From Spinellus fusiger (taxonomy: Eukaryota; Mucoromycota; Mucoromycetes; Mucorales; Phycomycetaceae): a stretch of 64,000 bases of DNA. Shown here in pieces: positions 23,141 to 34,859 of the stretch; position 1 is the first letter of the stretch, and each line of letters opens with the position of its first letter. A program made the position numbers and the translations under genes. The notes under the pieces were generated by a model, which was not told where the DNA came from, did no database searches, and saw only the letters and a program-made list of their open reading frames with translations. The DNA lies in NCBI GenBank assembly GCA_025094145.1, contig JALLLS010000107.1, positions 39,632 through 103,631 on the forward strand. Direction: 5' to 3'.

Positions 23141-23146
23141 CATCTT

Positions 23147-24026
23147 TCATACAACTTTGGTTTGAACACTTATTTGAAAGGATAAAAGTGAGTTTTTGTC
23201 TTTTGTTTCTGCTAATGCAGCTTGAGATAGATTTTTAATAAACTCAATGTAATCCTCATCAATAGGTGCCTTACGACTACCATCCGAGAAACGTCTCGGC
23301 ATAAGGTTTTGCTTGACTACCAACACTACCATACCATCAGTTTCTATTGTACTTTGACATCTCATTGACTTATCTATACCTTGATTTTTGAACACCTTTT
23401 ATGTGTGTGCACATATCCAACATATTTTATCTGATAATATTTGCAATAGCCTCCTCAGAATAGTTTTTGGCTTTCATGGCATGGGTCAATGTGGTGATTC
23501 TTTTATTTTGTGGTAAGATGATATTGAAGAACATTCTGAGACGATTCCCAAACTGAGACACACTATTATTGATGTAGGATGTGTGTATCTTGGTGCTTTC
23601 ATAAATAGATATTTGTTGAGCACTAGTTATTTTGATTGGAGTATAGGACTCATATTGGCAGTAGTCATCTTTCAATAGGTTGATCTTCTCTCTTATTTGA
23701 CGCACATTGGGTGTAAGTCTTGTTTTACCAGAAGCACTACCCTCTCTGATTTGCTTATTAACGAGCGACAAAAGTACCTCACGGAAGAAATCCTTGCTCA
23801 TGTAATCATTCAAAATAGGTTCATTTTCACTTTCGAGTGAATGGATCAAGATATACTTGAAGGATACATAAGTATGAGAGACAATGGCATTGGTGTTATA
23901 GACCAAATCTTGAAAACCAGGTAGATGATCTGATCTCCAACCAGTATCACATAAATATGTCTTGATTGTCATTAATCTGACAGGATTGGCACCTGAAGAA
24001 CTTGTTACTGGCTCCTCATCAGTCAT
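23147..24026 (-). pseudogene. Relic of a Fanzor/TnpB-like protein (N-terminal half and a middle piece)
   Basis: Minus strand. The first open segment (24026-23427, 199 residues, start MTDEEPVTSSSGANP) has a block KTYLCDTGWRSDHLPGFQDL, NAIVSHTYVSFKYILIHSLE, FREVLLSLVNKQIR and ESTKIHTSYINNSVSQFGNR. The second (23395-23147) has MRCQSTIETDGMVVLVVKQN and DEDYIEFIKNLSQAALAE. From memory these match, in order, the region before the first RuvC motif (DPGRRD type) of a large Mucorales family resembling eukaryotic TnpB/Fanzor proteins. The stretch between the pieces is deleted and the RuvC and zinc-ribbon parts are absent, so it has no nuclease. The family call rests on recalled similarity, not a search. 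Confidence 0.5.
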
Positions 24027-24099
24027 CTATAGAAAATCAAATACATGTAAGAATATTAGATTGATTCTATAAGCATATTGTATCTTCTTTACTTCATTT

Positions 24100-24479
24100 G
24101 TATCGTGCTGACTATAAAATTTTTAATTCAGAGGAAATAAATAGTCAACTACTATTTATCATCCACTGATGTGATAGTGTCGTCAACAGCTTTTTAAATT
24201 CAAAGATATCTGTTTAGTTAATGTACGACTAACTTTACTATTTTTTATTCAACCTCTTTGTTATTCTTTTATACTTCTACTCCACTCTAATGATTAATAA
24301 AATTAGAGGAACTTGGGGGGAAATCACCACCAAAAGGTACGAATTCCAATGCAGGCTGTTCTATTTTCATAGATACTGTGAAAGATATATCAACTGCATT
24401 CAAATACACTACGGCTTATCATAGATGCTTCATCCCAGACCATTTATTTTATAGCTGTTTTTAACGATTTGCTAACTGC
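24100..24479. other. Intergenic, no gene seen
   Basis: AT-rich. GCTAACT is tandemly repeated near 24470-24490. No supported feature. Confidence 0.4.
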
Positions 24480-24499
24480 TAACTGCTAACTTCTCGTTT

Positions 24500-24960
24500 T
24501 TAGTATATAAGACCCAAGGTAACAACATTTTGTACACTGCTTAGTATATCTCTTCTCATTGTGTCTTGGTTGTGCTGTATGGAATCCAGGCGACCTTGCT
24601 CAATGTTAGCATACATGTCTACTCTATACTGATAAAAAAGTTTTCTAAATAGTTGCAAGTGATTCGAATCGTTTCTGTACATCAATATGAAGCAGTAGCA
24701 ATTCACTGTGCTTATCTTGACATTTTGGTCATTGACTAAGCATGTATTTATGTTCCAACCTAACTATCCTATAGGGAAAAGAAGTATATAACTCATAGGA
24801 TTATATGACGGATTCGTCTTAATAACTCCTTGCAATAAGCCGCCATCCCTTAGTCTTATCACAATGTCTCCACTTTCTGTTTGGTATCTATCATTACTTG
24901 GACAGCTAAGATGACTTTTGTGGATATCATCATTTGCACAACGGCCTGTATAGATTGTTA
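24500..24960 (-). pseudogene. Helitron Rep N-terminal fragment (second Helitron)
   Basis: One minus-strand frame with a single stop reads RCANDDIHKSHLSCPSNDRY, then SYNPMSYILLFPIG-stop-LGWNIN, then CFILMYRNDSNHLQLFRKLF, YQYRVDMYANIEQGRLDSIQ and HNQDTMRRDILSSVQNVV. These are the Helitron blocks Y-P-xLFP-G, YYAYRL..., LFQQ-VDMY-xIE-xRL and RAD-YQG equivalents in order. It differs clearly from the Helitron at 6-9.4 kb. Truncated at both ends. Confidence 0.7.
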
Positions 24961-25122
24961 ATCTTTGTTAGTTTCCTTTTGTGTATTTACACCAAAGTCC
25001 CACATCTAATACACCTTTTTAGGAAAGTATTCGTACACTTGAGGAAAAAATTTCGTGCACTTGAGGAAAAAAATTGTTGCATGTTTGGAAAAAAACTTAG
25101 CGCACAAATGGAAAAAAAAAAT

Positions 25123-26616
25123 TTGTCGCATTAATAAATTAAAAGATGGCGTATAAGTTGGATGCGACAAATGCGACATAAATGCTTTATTGTTAAAGAG
25201 GCTTCTCTTGTAAGCAATCATCAAATCTATCGACAGAGTATTTATAAAATCCTTTGAGATCACCGAGAAGAACTTGGTTAGATGCATTGGTGATTCTAGA
25301 TGACAGTGTTTCTTCTAAGAGTCTTTCTCTTTTCAACTTGCTTTTGCAAACAGACCAGAATTGCTCGATGGGATTCAACTCTGGTGAGTAAGGAGGAAGA
25401 TAGACACATCTATACCCACGGCTTTCAATGAAGCTTCTAATGTCTTCATTCATGTGGATAGGAGTGTTGTTCATAATCAAGTCATTGTCCTTGAAAACAT
25501 CTTGAAATTTGTCCATGATATCCATTGTATCGGTCAAGAAATTAAGATAGTGGCCAGTAACAGTGCCTTTGCTTTATTTCTGGGAAGGCCCACTAGATCC
25601 AGTAGTTCTTCTCTTCTTTGAAGCAGGCAACATTCGAGGCCGTCTTACTTTTATATTGACAATTCCCTGAGCAGATGTTGCTCCCAGGATGGTTGTTGTT
25701 TTAGCCCTCGTTCTTGGTACTTTTACTACTGCACGAGTACCTACTTTTGACCAAGCAAAAGTACGCTTCATGTTGATGTGGGATGCTGCCTCATCTATGA
25801 AGACACAGTTGCTCATGTAGTCCATATCTGTCTCCATCCATTTCTGTACCCACCCCTTTCGATCCTTGATCTTTTCAGGACTATTACGGTCAACTGAATG
25901 AAAATGGGCTCTTTTTAGACTGATCATACAATTTTTGGTGACAAAATTGTAGAGAGCTGTTTTCGATATCTCTAAATTAATAAAAGACTTTGTCAAGCTC
26001 TTCATCATTAGATCCAGGACTAAAGAGGGCTGATCGTCTAATAAATCGACCAAAAATCTTTTGTGGCTATCGTCAAGTAGTGCTGGCCTACCAACTGGCC
26101 TTCCACCACCTTCTTTTCTGGCAATAAATGTCTGAGGATTCTGCTGATCGTTTGAGTACCATCGCTGAGCAGTGCGTGGGTTGATTTGAAGCTTCAGTGC
26201 AGCAGCTCTGACGCTAATACCCCTTTCATAAATCAATACAAATAACTGCTCTTTCTCAGAATCTTTGTAGTGCCTGTGGATGCCAGGACCTCTGTTGTCC
26301 TCGTCTGTATTGACATCTCTGTCCGCAGATTGTCGTGTAGTTTTTCTTTCTGGCTTCTCAGGTGGTTTGAGGTCAAGGTACATCTCGAAATTCGTAACCG
26401 TCTCAATGGGGTACGTCTCCTCGTCTACCTCTATCTTCACTACTGTAACGGCTATGCCTTCATCATTATAAAGATTTCTCTGGCCGTCTTCATACACAAT
26501 GTTATTCATTTTATTATTATTATTAAGAAAAGTAAAATGTAAGAAAACCTCAAGTACTTGGAATGCGCCAGTTTTAAATCTTTTACTATGCCAAGTTTTA
26601 ATTTATTAATGCGACA
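25123..26616 (-). mobile_element. IS630/Tc1-superfamily DNA transposon with 21-bp inner inverted repeats
   Basis: The transposase pseudogene (25193-26509) is flanked by a 21-bp perfect inverted repeat: 25123-25143 and 26596-26616, each containing TTAATGCGACA. Both ends carry extra copies of the motif TGCGACA (25163, 25172, 26610, 26632), and outside the left repeat are two GCACTTGAGGAAAAAA-type units. Repeated subterminal motifs are typical transposase-binding sites. Exact outer termini and a TA duplication could not be fixed. Related end sequences recur at 29882-29969. Confidence 0.75.
25193..26509 (-). pseudogene. Transposase of the IS630/Tc1/mariner superfamily (DDE_3 type), one in-frame stop
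   Basis: About 438 codons from ATG at 26509 to stop at 25193, open except for one TAA at 25576-25574. The N-terminal third is charged. Residues about 80-125 form a helix-turn-helix (KEQLFVLIYERGISVRAAAL ... NPRTAQRWY). The catalytic region has NCVFIDEAASHINMKRTFAW (first Asp), IMNNTPIHMNEDIR where the second Asp is expected (here Asn), and LPPYSPELNPIEQFWSVCK (Glu). Reading resumes in the same frame after the stop (SKGTVTGHYLNFLTDT), so only a point change separates it from a complete gene. The Asn at the second catalytic position would independently kill activity. A decayed N-terminal fragment of the family is at 10872-11075. Confidence 0.85.
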
Positions 26617-26649
26617 TATTTTTCTCCAAAAGTGCGACAATAATAAGTG

Positions 26650-27500
26650 AAAATAGTGTACATTACACTTTCAAGAGTGCTATTATGGCACTATTTACTA
26701 TTTGGATACAACAATAGCGACATAATACTGTGTAGTAGTATATATCAATACAAAGGAGGACCAGTAAGAGTATACAAAGATACCGCCAAAACCGTGAGCA
26801 TACACATTATCCTTCATGCACTTCTTTTTTGACTTGGTTTACTATAAAAAGAAAGAGCACTGATGAGGATTCAATCATTGACAAAGAAAAGGGTTATATC
26901 TATAAGAATATGTACCTTGACAGCTTGAAATAACAATTAAAAAAAGAGCACAATGACTTGCTGGGATTCGACAAACAGGAAAAAGAAAAATCCTACGCGA
27001 AGAAATTTAAAAAAAAGCTTCAGCTTCTTACCTTTAAACCTTGGTAGCTGCCATTTATCTTGCATAATGATCACTTGCAACAGCACGCGGTTGAACCCCC
27101 GACCATCATCCTGGTGCAGAATGTGGTGCTGTGCCTGAATGCCCATATTGATACTCTCCATGCTTATATAGTCAACCTCATTACCATAAGCAAGTCGTGA
27201 TAATGAGTGAGGATCAATAGATGACAGCGACAGAGGAAAAATGATGGGGCTAACATGCAGTTGGTTTGACGAAAGGAGCAAAGAAAGATAAATATTGCAG
27301 AAGAAAAAGAATTGGAAAATTTATATTGCTGACGTAGTATTTTTTTGGGGATCTCCTGGTGTGTACTAATACAGCCCCAACTTAAGGACTGTGGCTTATA
27401 AGCCACAGAAAATTGATAAACTGACAATTTTAGGTATTTCTTAGAAATCTATTGGCTATTGAGGCGATTGAGTGTTATGTGATTTAATTATTATAAAATA
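26650..27500. other. Intergenic with an unassigned open frame
   Basis: Two overlapping minus-strand open frames (27281-26937 and 27427-27164) have no recognised motif. The first begins with TTG rather than ATG. A segment SMESINMGIQAQHHILHQDD near 27160-27105 has a protein-like look, so a broken gene is possible. Confidence 0.25.
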
Positions 27501-29020
27501 TATTTACACTACTAACATCAGGTGTCTAAAATAGACAAGAGAAAAACTAAGAGAAATAAGACAGGGTACTATACTCAACTAAAGAAAAGTCTTAGATTTC
27601 TTCTTCACTCACAAACACAAGCATCTCTTGTACAGTTTAAAGTAGACCTGGGTTCGGGGTTCGAGTCTACTTATGTCAGGGACACTTTCAGTGAGAGAAA
27701 ATGGTATACTTTTTCTGATAAAAAAACATACTTTTCTAATAAAATTTAACCAATTTCCAAAGTAAGAATTCTTTTTCTCTCTTTTTATCAATGATGGGAT
27801 TTATCAGAATGCAATTTAATAAACAGAATAGGTTACTATTGAACTATAGTCTTCATCAATATATTTTTCTGAAAGTGCACCATAAATTATTAGATTTAGT
27901 GTATACGTTGGCTTCTTATGGCCCTTAACAATCTATATGTGTAGATAAATATCAAATCCTCGACTTGTCTACAAAAAAAAATCTTATAGTGCAAAGGCTT
28001 TAAAGAGATCGTTAATAAATGTGAAAATATATTATAAAGTCAAGAACAGAAATAGTATACATTTAAATATTATAAAAACATAAATATATTATATTTTCTT
28101 ATATGTCCATTCATATCTTTAGTGTTACCTTTGATATATTCTAGTATGGAAACAGGTGTATCGTGAATTGGTGCTACTTTCTAAGAAGAAAAGAAGAATA
28201 TGTACCTCTAGTCGTGTATTACCAGCTTTAGCTCAGCTGGTAGAGTGGAGAATTAATGAAATTGTAAAGCTTTTAGTCGTATTATGAAGACTGTGAGCGC
28301 CTAGCATTCACCCAATAAATGTACTCATTACACATCTATTATTATAATAAAGACTGAGATAGATATAATTGAATATACTAAGGCCATTAACACTATAAGT
28401 GTAAAAATCAGCAGTGCTTGACTAACATGTATTATCATCACAGTAATCTATGGTGTTCTTGGATTGAATATCTAGTTTTATATTCACGCACTAATATCAC
28501 TTCTGACATTATTGTTAGTGAGTAATCCATTCTCAAGACATTATAATGACTATAGTATATGAAATTAATATATGAAGACATCTACTGTGATATAACCAAA
28601 AGAAAATTCCAAATAATATGGCCTCGTTCGAAATCCTTAAGCAAGAAGTGTACTGTTTGGAATTATAAGATATAATTCTCAAGGATGCAAAGGGTGCATC
28701 TGTTCCCACTATTTATGCTATTCTACATTAAACACATATGGTATTACTATAATAGGTTCTCTTGAAATAGGTGGCTAAGTCTCCCTATTTCCAACAGCCT
28801 TATTTTGTTTGATTAGACAAATATTTTTATATGGAATGTCATGTCTTGGTCTGCCTTCTCTGTGAGTAAATATATAGATCTTCTTATGATTACTTTTCAT
28901 TGTGACTATTATCTTCAATAGCTGTTACATGTAATAATACAAAAGCACTTTCAAGGTCACCTCTACAAATAAAAAGAGATGCCCCTTGTGGCAACCGTGA
29001 CTGTTACCATCATGGGTAGA
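27500..29020. other. Intergenic, no gene; tRNA-like A-box at 28230
   Basis: AT-rich. At 28225-28250 GCTTTAGCTCAGCTGGTAGA matches the D-arm/A-box of a tRNA, but no matching anticodon stem or T-arm follows, so it is a tRNA-derived remnant at most. Nothing else supported. Confidence 0.4.
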
Positions 29021-29063
29021 GATGTCAGACTGTAATTGATGCCAAAGGAGAACATAAAAAATG
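29021..29063 (+). pseudogene. Tc1 transposase C-terminal remnant
   Basis: Reads RCQTVIDAKGEHKK then stop, the same end as the Tc1 copies at 6.8-10.8 kb (RCQAVIDAKGGHTKY). Only this tail survives. Confidence 0.55.
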
Positions 29064-29069
29064 ACTTTC

Positions 29070-29880
29070 TTGTAATCAAAATCATTCTATTGTTACAAAA
29101 CATATTCTTTTCTATTGATTGAAATTTTGAATACTATTATAATTAATTTTATCTTGCCTATTTCTTATATTCCCATACACCTAAATTCTGTGTATTAATC
29201 TTTATAATAGGTCTAATGTTATTTCAAAACTACAATATTAGCTATTAAACGGTGATTGCTTCTTATAAAATACAATTACTAAGAAAAATAAAATTGAATC
29301 CTTAGAGTTGTTTATTTTGCCTCTTATATATTTTTAGCCTGATTCTAGTTAATGAATAGATGGATCTTCTTCAAAATTAAACCTTCTCATCATTCAAAAG
29401 CCATCATTAACTCACATAAGGTACAAGCTAGTTGATATGAAAAGTGATACTCCAGTGGATTAAGTTTCTCTGGCCATTTTCTAAAATGAAAATAAGGATA
29501 TTCTGTCAGGTATAGTGCACACGGGAAATAATAATACTATGAGTAGTAGTAGAATTTACCAGTCTTCTATTTCACAGTCTATGACTCTTTAAACAACAGT
29601 GTGAGGTTTAAATACATGATAAGCCCCATTTAATCCAGAGCACGGTTGTTCATTGTATTCTATAGGATGCTTTTGTCTATTCAATAATAGTGTCTACTGT
29701 TATTATAATAATGTATCAACAGTGGCTATAATAATGGTGGCTGTTAATCATTTTTAATATATAATTTTATCGATGAATGATTATTTTTGTATAATGTATA
29801 TTTGATCTTGGGCTAATCTATAAAAGGACACAATTTACACATTCCCACTTAGTATAATGCTAATATACCATTTCCGAAAA
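29070..29880. other. Intergenic, no gene seen
   Basis: AT-rich. A TATAAAAGGACAC segment near 29820 resembles those in the dispersed repeats but without further similarity that I can trace. Confidence 0.35.
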
Positions 29881-29881
29881 G

Positions 29882-29969
29882 TAATGTCGCATTCACTTGT
29901 CACATCTGCGTATATATTGTATTATAAATATTTATGAAACGCGACATTAATTTTTGGAAGTAGTGTACA
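29882..29969. repeat. End-derived remnant of the 25-kb transposon family
   Basis: About 90 bp with the inverted motifs TAATGTCGCA (29883) and GCGACATTA (29941), followed by TTTTTGGAAGTAGTGTACA. This matches the arrangement of TGCGACA motifs and GTGTACA at the ends of the element at 25.1-26.6 kb. No coding DNA is left, so it is a deletion derivative or MITE. Confidence 0.5.
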
Positions 29970-30871
29970 ACTTAAAGATCAGAGAAATATTTGGGTGTGT
30001 ACAATTTATCTGGTTAAAATATGTTAAAACTCTATTTACTCAGTGCCAGAATTACCTCTTTCATCCACAACCATTTACCTTGACTATACCAAATTGTTTG
30101 TTTGGATGTGTGGATATGGATGTGGATGTTGGTATTCAATCATACGGATACAAATTTCTTAACTTTAGCAAGTCTGACAATCTTTGGTTGGTAATGAAGG
30201 CTGAAATTCTTTCCATAGATCGCCTTTAATAGGATACTACACAAACTTTGCTATACTAAAAAAAATTGTGAGCTTAAATGTAACAAATAATAATAAAAGA
30301 AAAATAGTAATAATATATAGTATCGAACTGTTTTTGACTATATCTATGTTTCTCATATTCAATTTCTTAACTATCAATAATGAAGGTATAGTAATAGCTA
30401 AAATAAACATAAAGAGTTTGAAATAGTTTATATAAAAGGCAAAAATACACTCTATCCAATATTTAAAAAAAAAAAAAGTCGAGTAAACTACCTGTAAGAT
30501 ATTTTATATAGACCCTATCGTACATTAGATGAAACATGTTGGATTCAACTAAGAGATTAAAAGTAAAATACATGCTAGGTAATATAGAAAGCATATTTAC
30601 CAAACATACATTCTATATTTTTAATACCTGGTTATACTATATTAAGGTACATAAAATAATGTAAATTATCAAACTCAAGCCAATACCTTAATGAGTAAGT
30701 ACATGCACATAATTTTTACTGTTTTTTGTCTTAAGATTTACTTTATACCTTCTTTATCTGTATATGTACATATTTTCAAAAGACAACTTAGATTATATTG
30801 CATAAGTCTATTACCAATATTGAATTAATGTTTAGTGTAACTTCTTTTAGTGTGATCAGAACACTGATGTT
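29970..30871. other. Intergenic, no recognised gene
   Basis: Contains a plus-strand open frame ending at 30229 that has no ATG at its start; its tail CVDMDVDVGIQSYGYKFLN has no family I know. The rest is AT-rich. Confidence 0.3.
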
Positions 30872-31342
30872 CGGTATGAGGTTAACGAGTTGATAAGATT
30901 CTGTTCTTGGCAGAAAATAGTTCATTGAAGATATTACACATAATTCAAAGTAGAACTATCACCAATTCATCATAAAACAGCTATCAGACTCTATATCGGG
31001 ACAATAACCAATTTTACAAAAGAAAAAAGAGGGAAATATAGATACATTCGTAAGACAGAAAAGACATTTGTAGTATCTGACACACACACACACACAGTAT
31101 CATAACCATAATAGTTTGATGATCAATGGTACTTTGTAATCTAGCCTAATGAATTGCAATATGAGCTCATGAGGAGTTAGGACAATGGTTGCCTGCTAAT
31201 TAAATTGGATGTCGATTTTTCTCAAAGCAATTGATCTTTAAGAAGTCTGATGGCATTAAGAAAAATGTTATAGGATAATTTTAATAGTGAAAGGGATAAG
31301 TGTATGTACATAGCAAAGGGAAAAACGACCCCCAAAAAGTAC
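30872..31342 (-). repeat. 0.47-kb repeat, copy 2 (inverted partner of 20840-21311)
   Basis: Reverse-complement match of 20840-21311, with the CA run at 31080-31096 facing the TG run of copy 1. It carries about 30 extra bases near 30950-30980 and lacks one pyrimidine run of the other copy. It lies outside and upstream of Kre9-like gene B. Confidence 0.85.
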
Positions 31343-32500
31343 ATTAATGTCTTGAAGAGAACCTATCACCTTAAGTTTTGAGAATTCTCTCATATTTGGA
31401 CTCTGAGATTAGTTTGTGTCTACAGAAGAACGACTCCACAGGCCATACTACCAATCTGGAACTGAGTTAAGAATAAGAGAACAGTGCAGTACAGCACTAG
31501 TTTCAATCTATTCGAAACATGTCTGGACTCGATTGAAGAAGGAAGTTTACAATAGAAAGGGTGTACATACCACTAAGAGAGAGAGAGTTTGATGCCACCA
31601 ATATACTGATATAATATAGAATACTTTTAGTGATTCTATAGTATTAGTCACTTTAATAATCGAACTCTTTATTGTTTTATAAAACTCTTTTCTTTATATG
31701 TTGAAAGTTTGAGATATGTCCGTTGATAGAAACGTGCATATTTTAGGTTGGAAATCATGCATTCTTCCACGGTCTATAGTCTACTTTTTTTTGCAAGATA
31801 AGTCAATTCAATTTGTAATGCTAATCTGTCCCGATGCACGGACAGCATTCTTTCCAAAATTAATATATGTCAGGGATGGAATATTTCCCAATTTCGCAAT
31901 AATAATATCAAATATCAGTGCGACATACAGTAGTACTATTGTCAATTTTCTAATAATTGGATCATTAGTATTATCATAACACAATTAGTCTATGGTTAAA
32001 TCTTTATATGTAAATACCATTAGGCAATACAATGAAAGTGTAGTTATTATAAGATACTATAATATGTGCTATTTAGTTGAAAAGTTAAATAAGGTTTATT
32101 GTACAAATAAAGTAATACGGAAAAGTCTGTAGTGTATGGAGCTGCAATAGAAGGCACGTGACAACAGGTTTGTATACCCTTTTAACTTTGATCGGAATCC
32201 ATCTGCTACTTTTATGTAGATTTGGAATGAAATTTTTAAGCAGATTAGCCAGAAATAATAGCTTTATAACAATAGAAAAATAATTCATAATAAGAATGAA
32301 AAAGAATGAAAAGAAATTTATATAGATGGCACATGAACAGAATTATTAGTTTACTGTTGTTATTTCAAGAGAAGTAAAAAAATTGAAATGAAAAGAAATG
32401 CTTATAGAAACAAGAGGGTTCAAAAAGGAAACTATTCAACAATAGGGATAGGTACTGAAACAGGAATTTCTCATGAAGATAGGATAGTGTAATTGATTTA
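31343..32500. other. Intergenic, no gene seen
   Basis: AT-rich. A GA run at about 31580, otherwise nothing recognised up to the promoter of Kre9-like gene B. Confidence 0.4.
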
Positions 32501-32508
32501 ACCATAAG

Positions 32509-32546
32509 CCTCAAACCAAACATGTAGAAAATAGTATAAAAAGGTA
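32509..32546 (+). promoter_or_regulatory. Promoter of Kre9-like gene B: CCTCAAACCA box and TATA box
   Basis: CCTCAAACCA (32509) followed 26 bp on by TATAAAAAGG (32535), 77 bp before the ATG, mirroring the arrangement before paralogue A. Confidence 0.6.
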
Positions 32547-32611
32547 GTTTACAAGCTTGTTTTTCTTTCGATATTACAACTGTTCTCTAGCTTCCAATCT
32601 TCTAAACTACA

Positions 32612-33224
32612 ATGGTCAAATCAGTCTTAGTCTCTATCCTTGCCTTAGTCTCCCTTGCCTCTGCTGCTTCTTCTTCCAAGTGGAATAGTCCAATGTAATA
32701 CATTTATTTGCTTGTTTGTCTACCTGTCTTCTAACTGATTATATTTACAACATCAGTACATATCCTACAATTGGTACTGTTTGGTCATTTGGAAAGACAT
32801 ACACTGTTAAGTGGTAAGCCTCAACCTACACTTGGTTCGTATATAACTGACATTTTATTGCCTGCTTAGGAGACTCTACTCTGATGGAGTTAAGATTCCC
32901 GATGATGCCACGTAAGTGATGAGAATATTATTATCAGCTTTTATTTATATTTTTATATCCAGTGGTTCTCTTCATCTTCATTCTGCCAAAGATAACCGCC
33001 TATGTAAGTAAATGAAATAAAATAAGAAAATAAGAAAATGCACTGACACCTATTATTTCTCAGCATATCCCCTTCGCTTTGGTTTTTCTCTCAGCAAAGG
33101 ATATACATCAGTCCAGATCCCTTCTGACCTCTTTCTTGATGGCTCTTTCTTCCTTAGTCTCAAGGGTGTGGACTCAAATGGAAACTCCACAAGAACCCAC
33201 TCGGACTCTTTCTGGATGTTTTAA
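32612..33224 (+). CDS. Small secreted Kre9/Knh1-like protein B (5 exons)
   Basis: Exons 32612-32694, 32757-32813, 32870-32911, 32963-33003, 33064-33224 join in frame to 127 residues. Signal peptide MVKSVLVSILALVSLASAA, then the domain start YPTIGTVWSFGKTYTVKW, the P-x-x-G-x-VW-x-G-x-x-x-VxW hallmark of Kre9/Knh1-type domains. The end reads FFLSLKGVDSNGNSTRTHSD, typical of the last strand pair, then TAA. No GPI-anchor tail. All introns are GT-AG. The same exon phases as paralogue A show descent from one gene. Probably an extracellular or wall-associated protein. Confidence 0.82.
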
Positions 33225-33410
33225 GCATTCTAGATGTGATAAAACAGGCGTTGATTTCGGAGGGGTTTTTATTGCAAAGCTCATTAGTGTAGCATAGAAA
33301 AGATTCAGACTGAGGATTCATAATTATTTTGATATTTCAAATCACGCACATTCTTATTACTTAATAAATGTGCAACCATCATTGTTATTGCTTATAATAA
33401 CTTTCTCTTA

Positions 33411-34400
33411 TGTCTTTATCAACCAACACAACTAATGCATTTAAAATGTATTCATCTGATAATATTAATCAACTTGAATTAAATGCTCTTGCTGCTATTG
33501 TATACTAATATGTTACCAGTAACAAGTTTGTTACTAAAATAACTCGTATACTCAACATGGTATCCCAGACTGTAGGAAACCTAATAAAGTATTACCAGAA
33601 TACCGGACTCATTGAAGCTTCACTAAGAGGTAGAAGAAAGAAAGAAATAGACAAGGGAGATTTGATAAATCCTTTTCAGATATGTGCTGATCATTATGAG
33701 AAGATAATAGAGGAAGTATATGTTTTCACCATGAGAAGACTCCTTAAGAGAGGGGATACCAGTGATATATGCTACATAAATAATCCTGATTAAAAGGAAA
33801 AAAAAGTATGTTTTCTGCAGACTTGATGTGCTTTTGATTGCTTCTATTAAATAAATGAACAATAAGTGATATTATGTTTGGTCTGGCAGAATAAGTATGA
33901 GACTATATACCATTCGTAAAAATAGTAGTGGTGTATCACAAGAGATGACACTGTTGATCTTCCTGAACACTTGGTAGATATGAATCAACACAGTGGTAGA
34001 GGTGTGAATACATGTATTTGATTTGGTCTTGAAAGGTGATGTGAAACCCTAGAGCTACACCTTTAGATTGAACAAGATGCATATGTCCTGAGCTCCCACA
34101 GTTATACTACCTGGATGACAAAGACCTGAAGAGTAGCAAATGTGTAAACATTGTCTTTCTGGTCACCTTATAACTCGGATCTTAATCCAATTGAGAATTC
34201 TTAGTCTCAATTAAAGAATAACAAGTGAAAAGAGAAATTAATACAGTTCCAAAAAGGATTAAAAGGCTTCTCTGATGTCAAACTGGGTAAATATACCTAA
34301 GGAGTACAACAACACTCTTTATTGACAGTATGGGGCGGAGATATCAGGCAATAATAGATGTCAAGAGGGGTATGCTAGATACTAAACTACTATAAAAATA
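33411..34400 (+). pseudogene. Degenerate Tc1/mariner transposase
   Basis: From ATG 33411 the frame has one early stop and then a helix-turn-helix (KITRILNMVSQTVGNLIKYY) followed by a basic GRRKKEIDKGD. Much further, near 34165-34215, SDLNPIENS marks the catalytic Glu region. At 34340-34375 RYQAIIDVKRGML is the family's C-terminus. Stops and frameshifts are frequent. Next to the outer border of the palindrome but not part of it. Confidence 0.6.
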
Positions 34401-34859
34401 TGAGATAGAAACACTAGCTGTACCCTATTATTTATTTAAGGTTTATAGTTTGTATATAAAGATTTGGTGAAATATTAATCCTAATAAGCCATTATACATT
34501 GATAAAGAAGCCACCTTGAATGTGAAATAACCAAGCAACTATAAATCTTTAGTTTATAAATTAATGAGACGTTGTATATAAGTTTATCAACAAAATTACA
34601 CCATTTCATATTCTGTTAAGGATTTTATTTATTTATTTCTATAATATTTTTTACTATAACTATTATTTTATTAATTTTGTAAATACAGATCACAAACCTC
34701 CTATTTTTAATAATAAAAATGGTATTACATATAAAGTGACCAACAGAAAGAATTGGGATTTTCATATTCCGGGCTATCTTTTCTTTCTTCATAACACTTC
34801 TTTTTCCCTAATATTTGACTCATCCAACACTGTAAATATTTTTTTGTCAAAACACCCGA

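Noticed and set aside
27640..27675. GGTTCGAGTCTAC resembling a tRNA T-arm with a short stem
   Set aside because: Only a 6-bp stem and a near B-box; no tRNA can be folded around it.
28225..28310. tRNA-like sequence GCTTTAGCTCAGCTGGTAGA
   Set aside because: Good A-box/D-arm, but no anticodon stem, B-box or matching acceptor follows; at best a tRNA-derived remnant.
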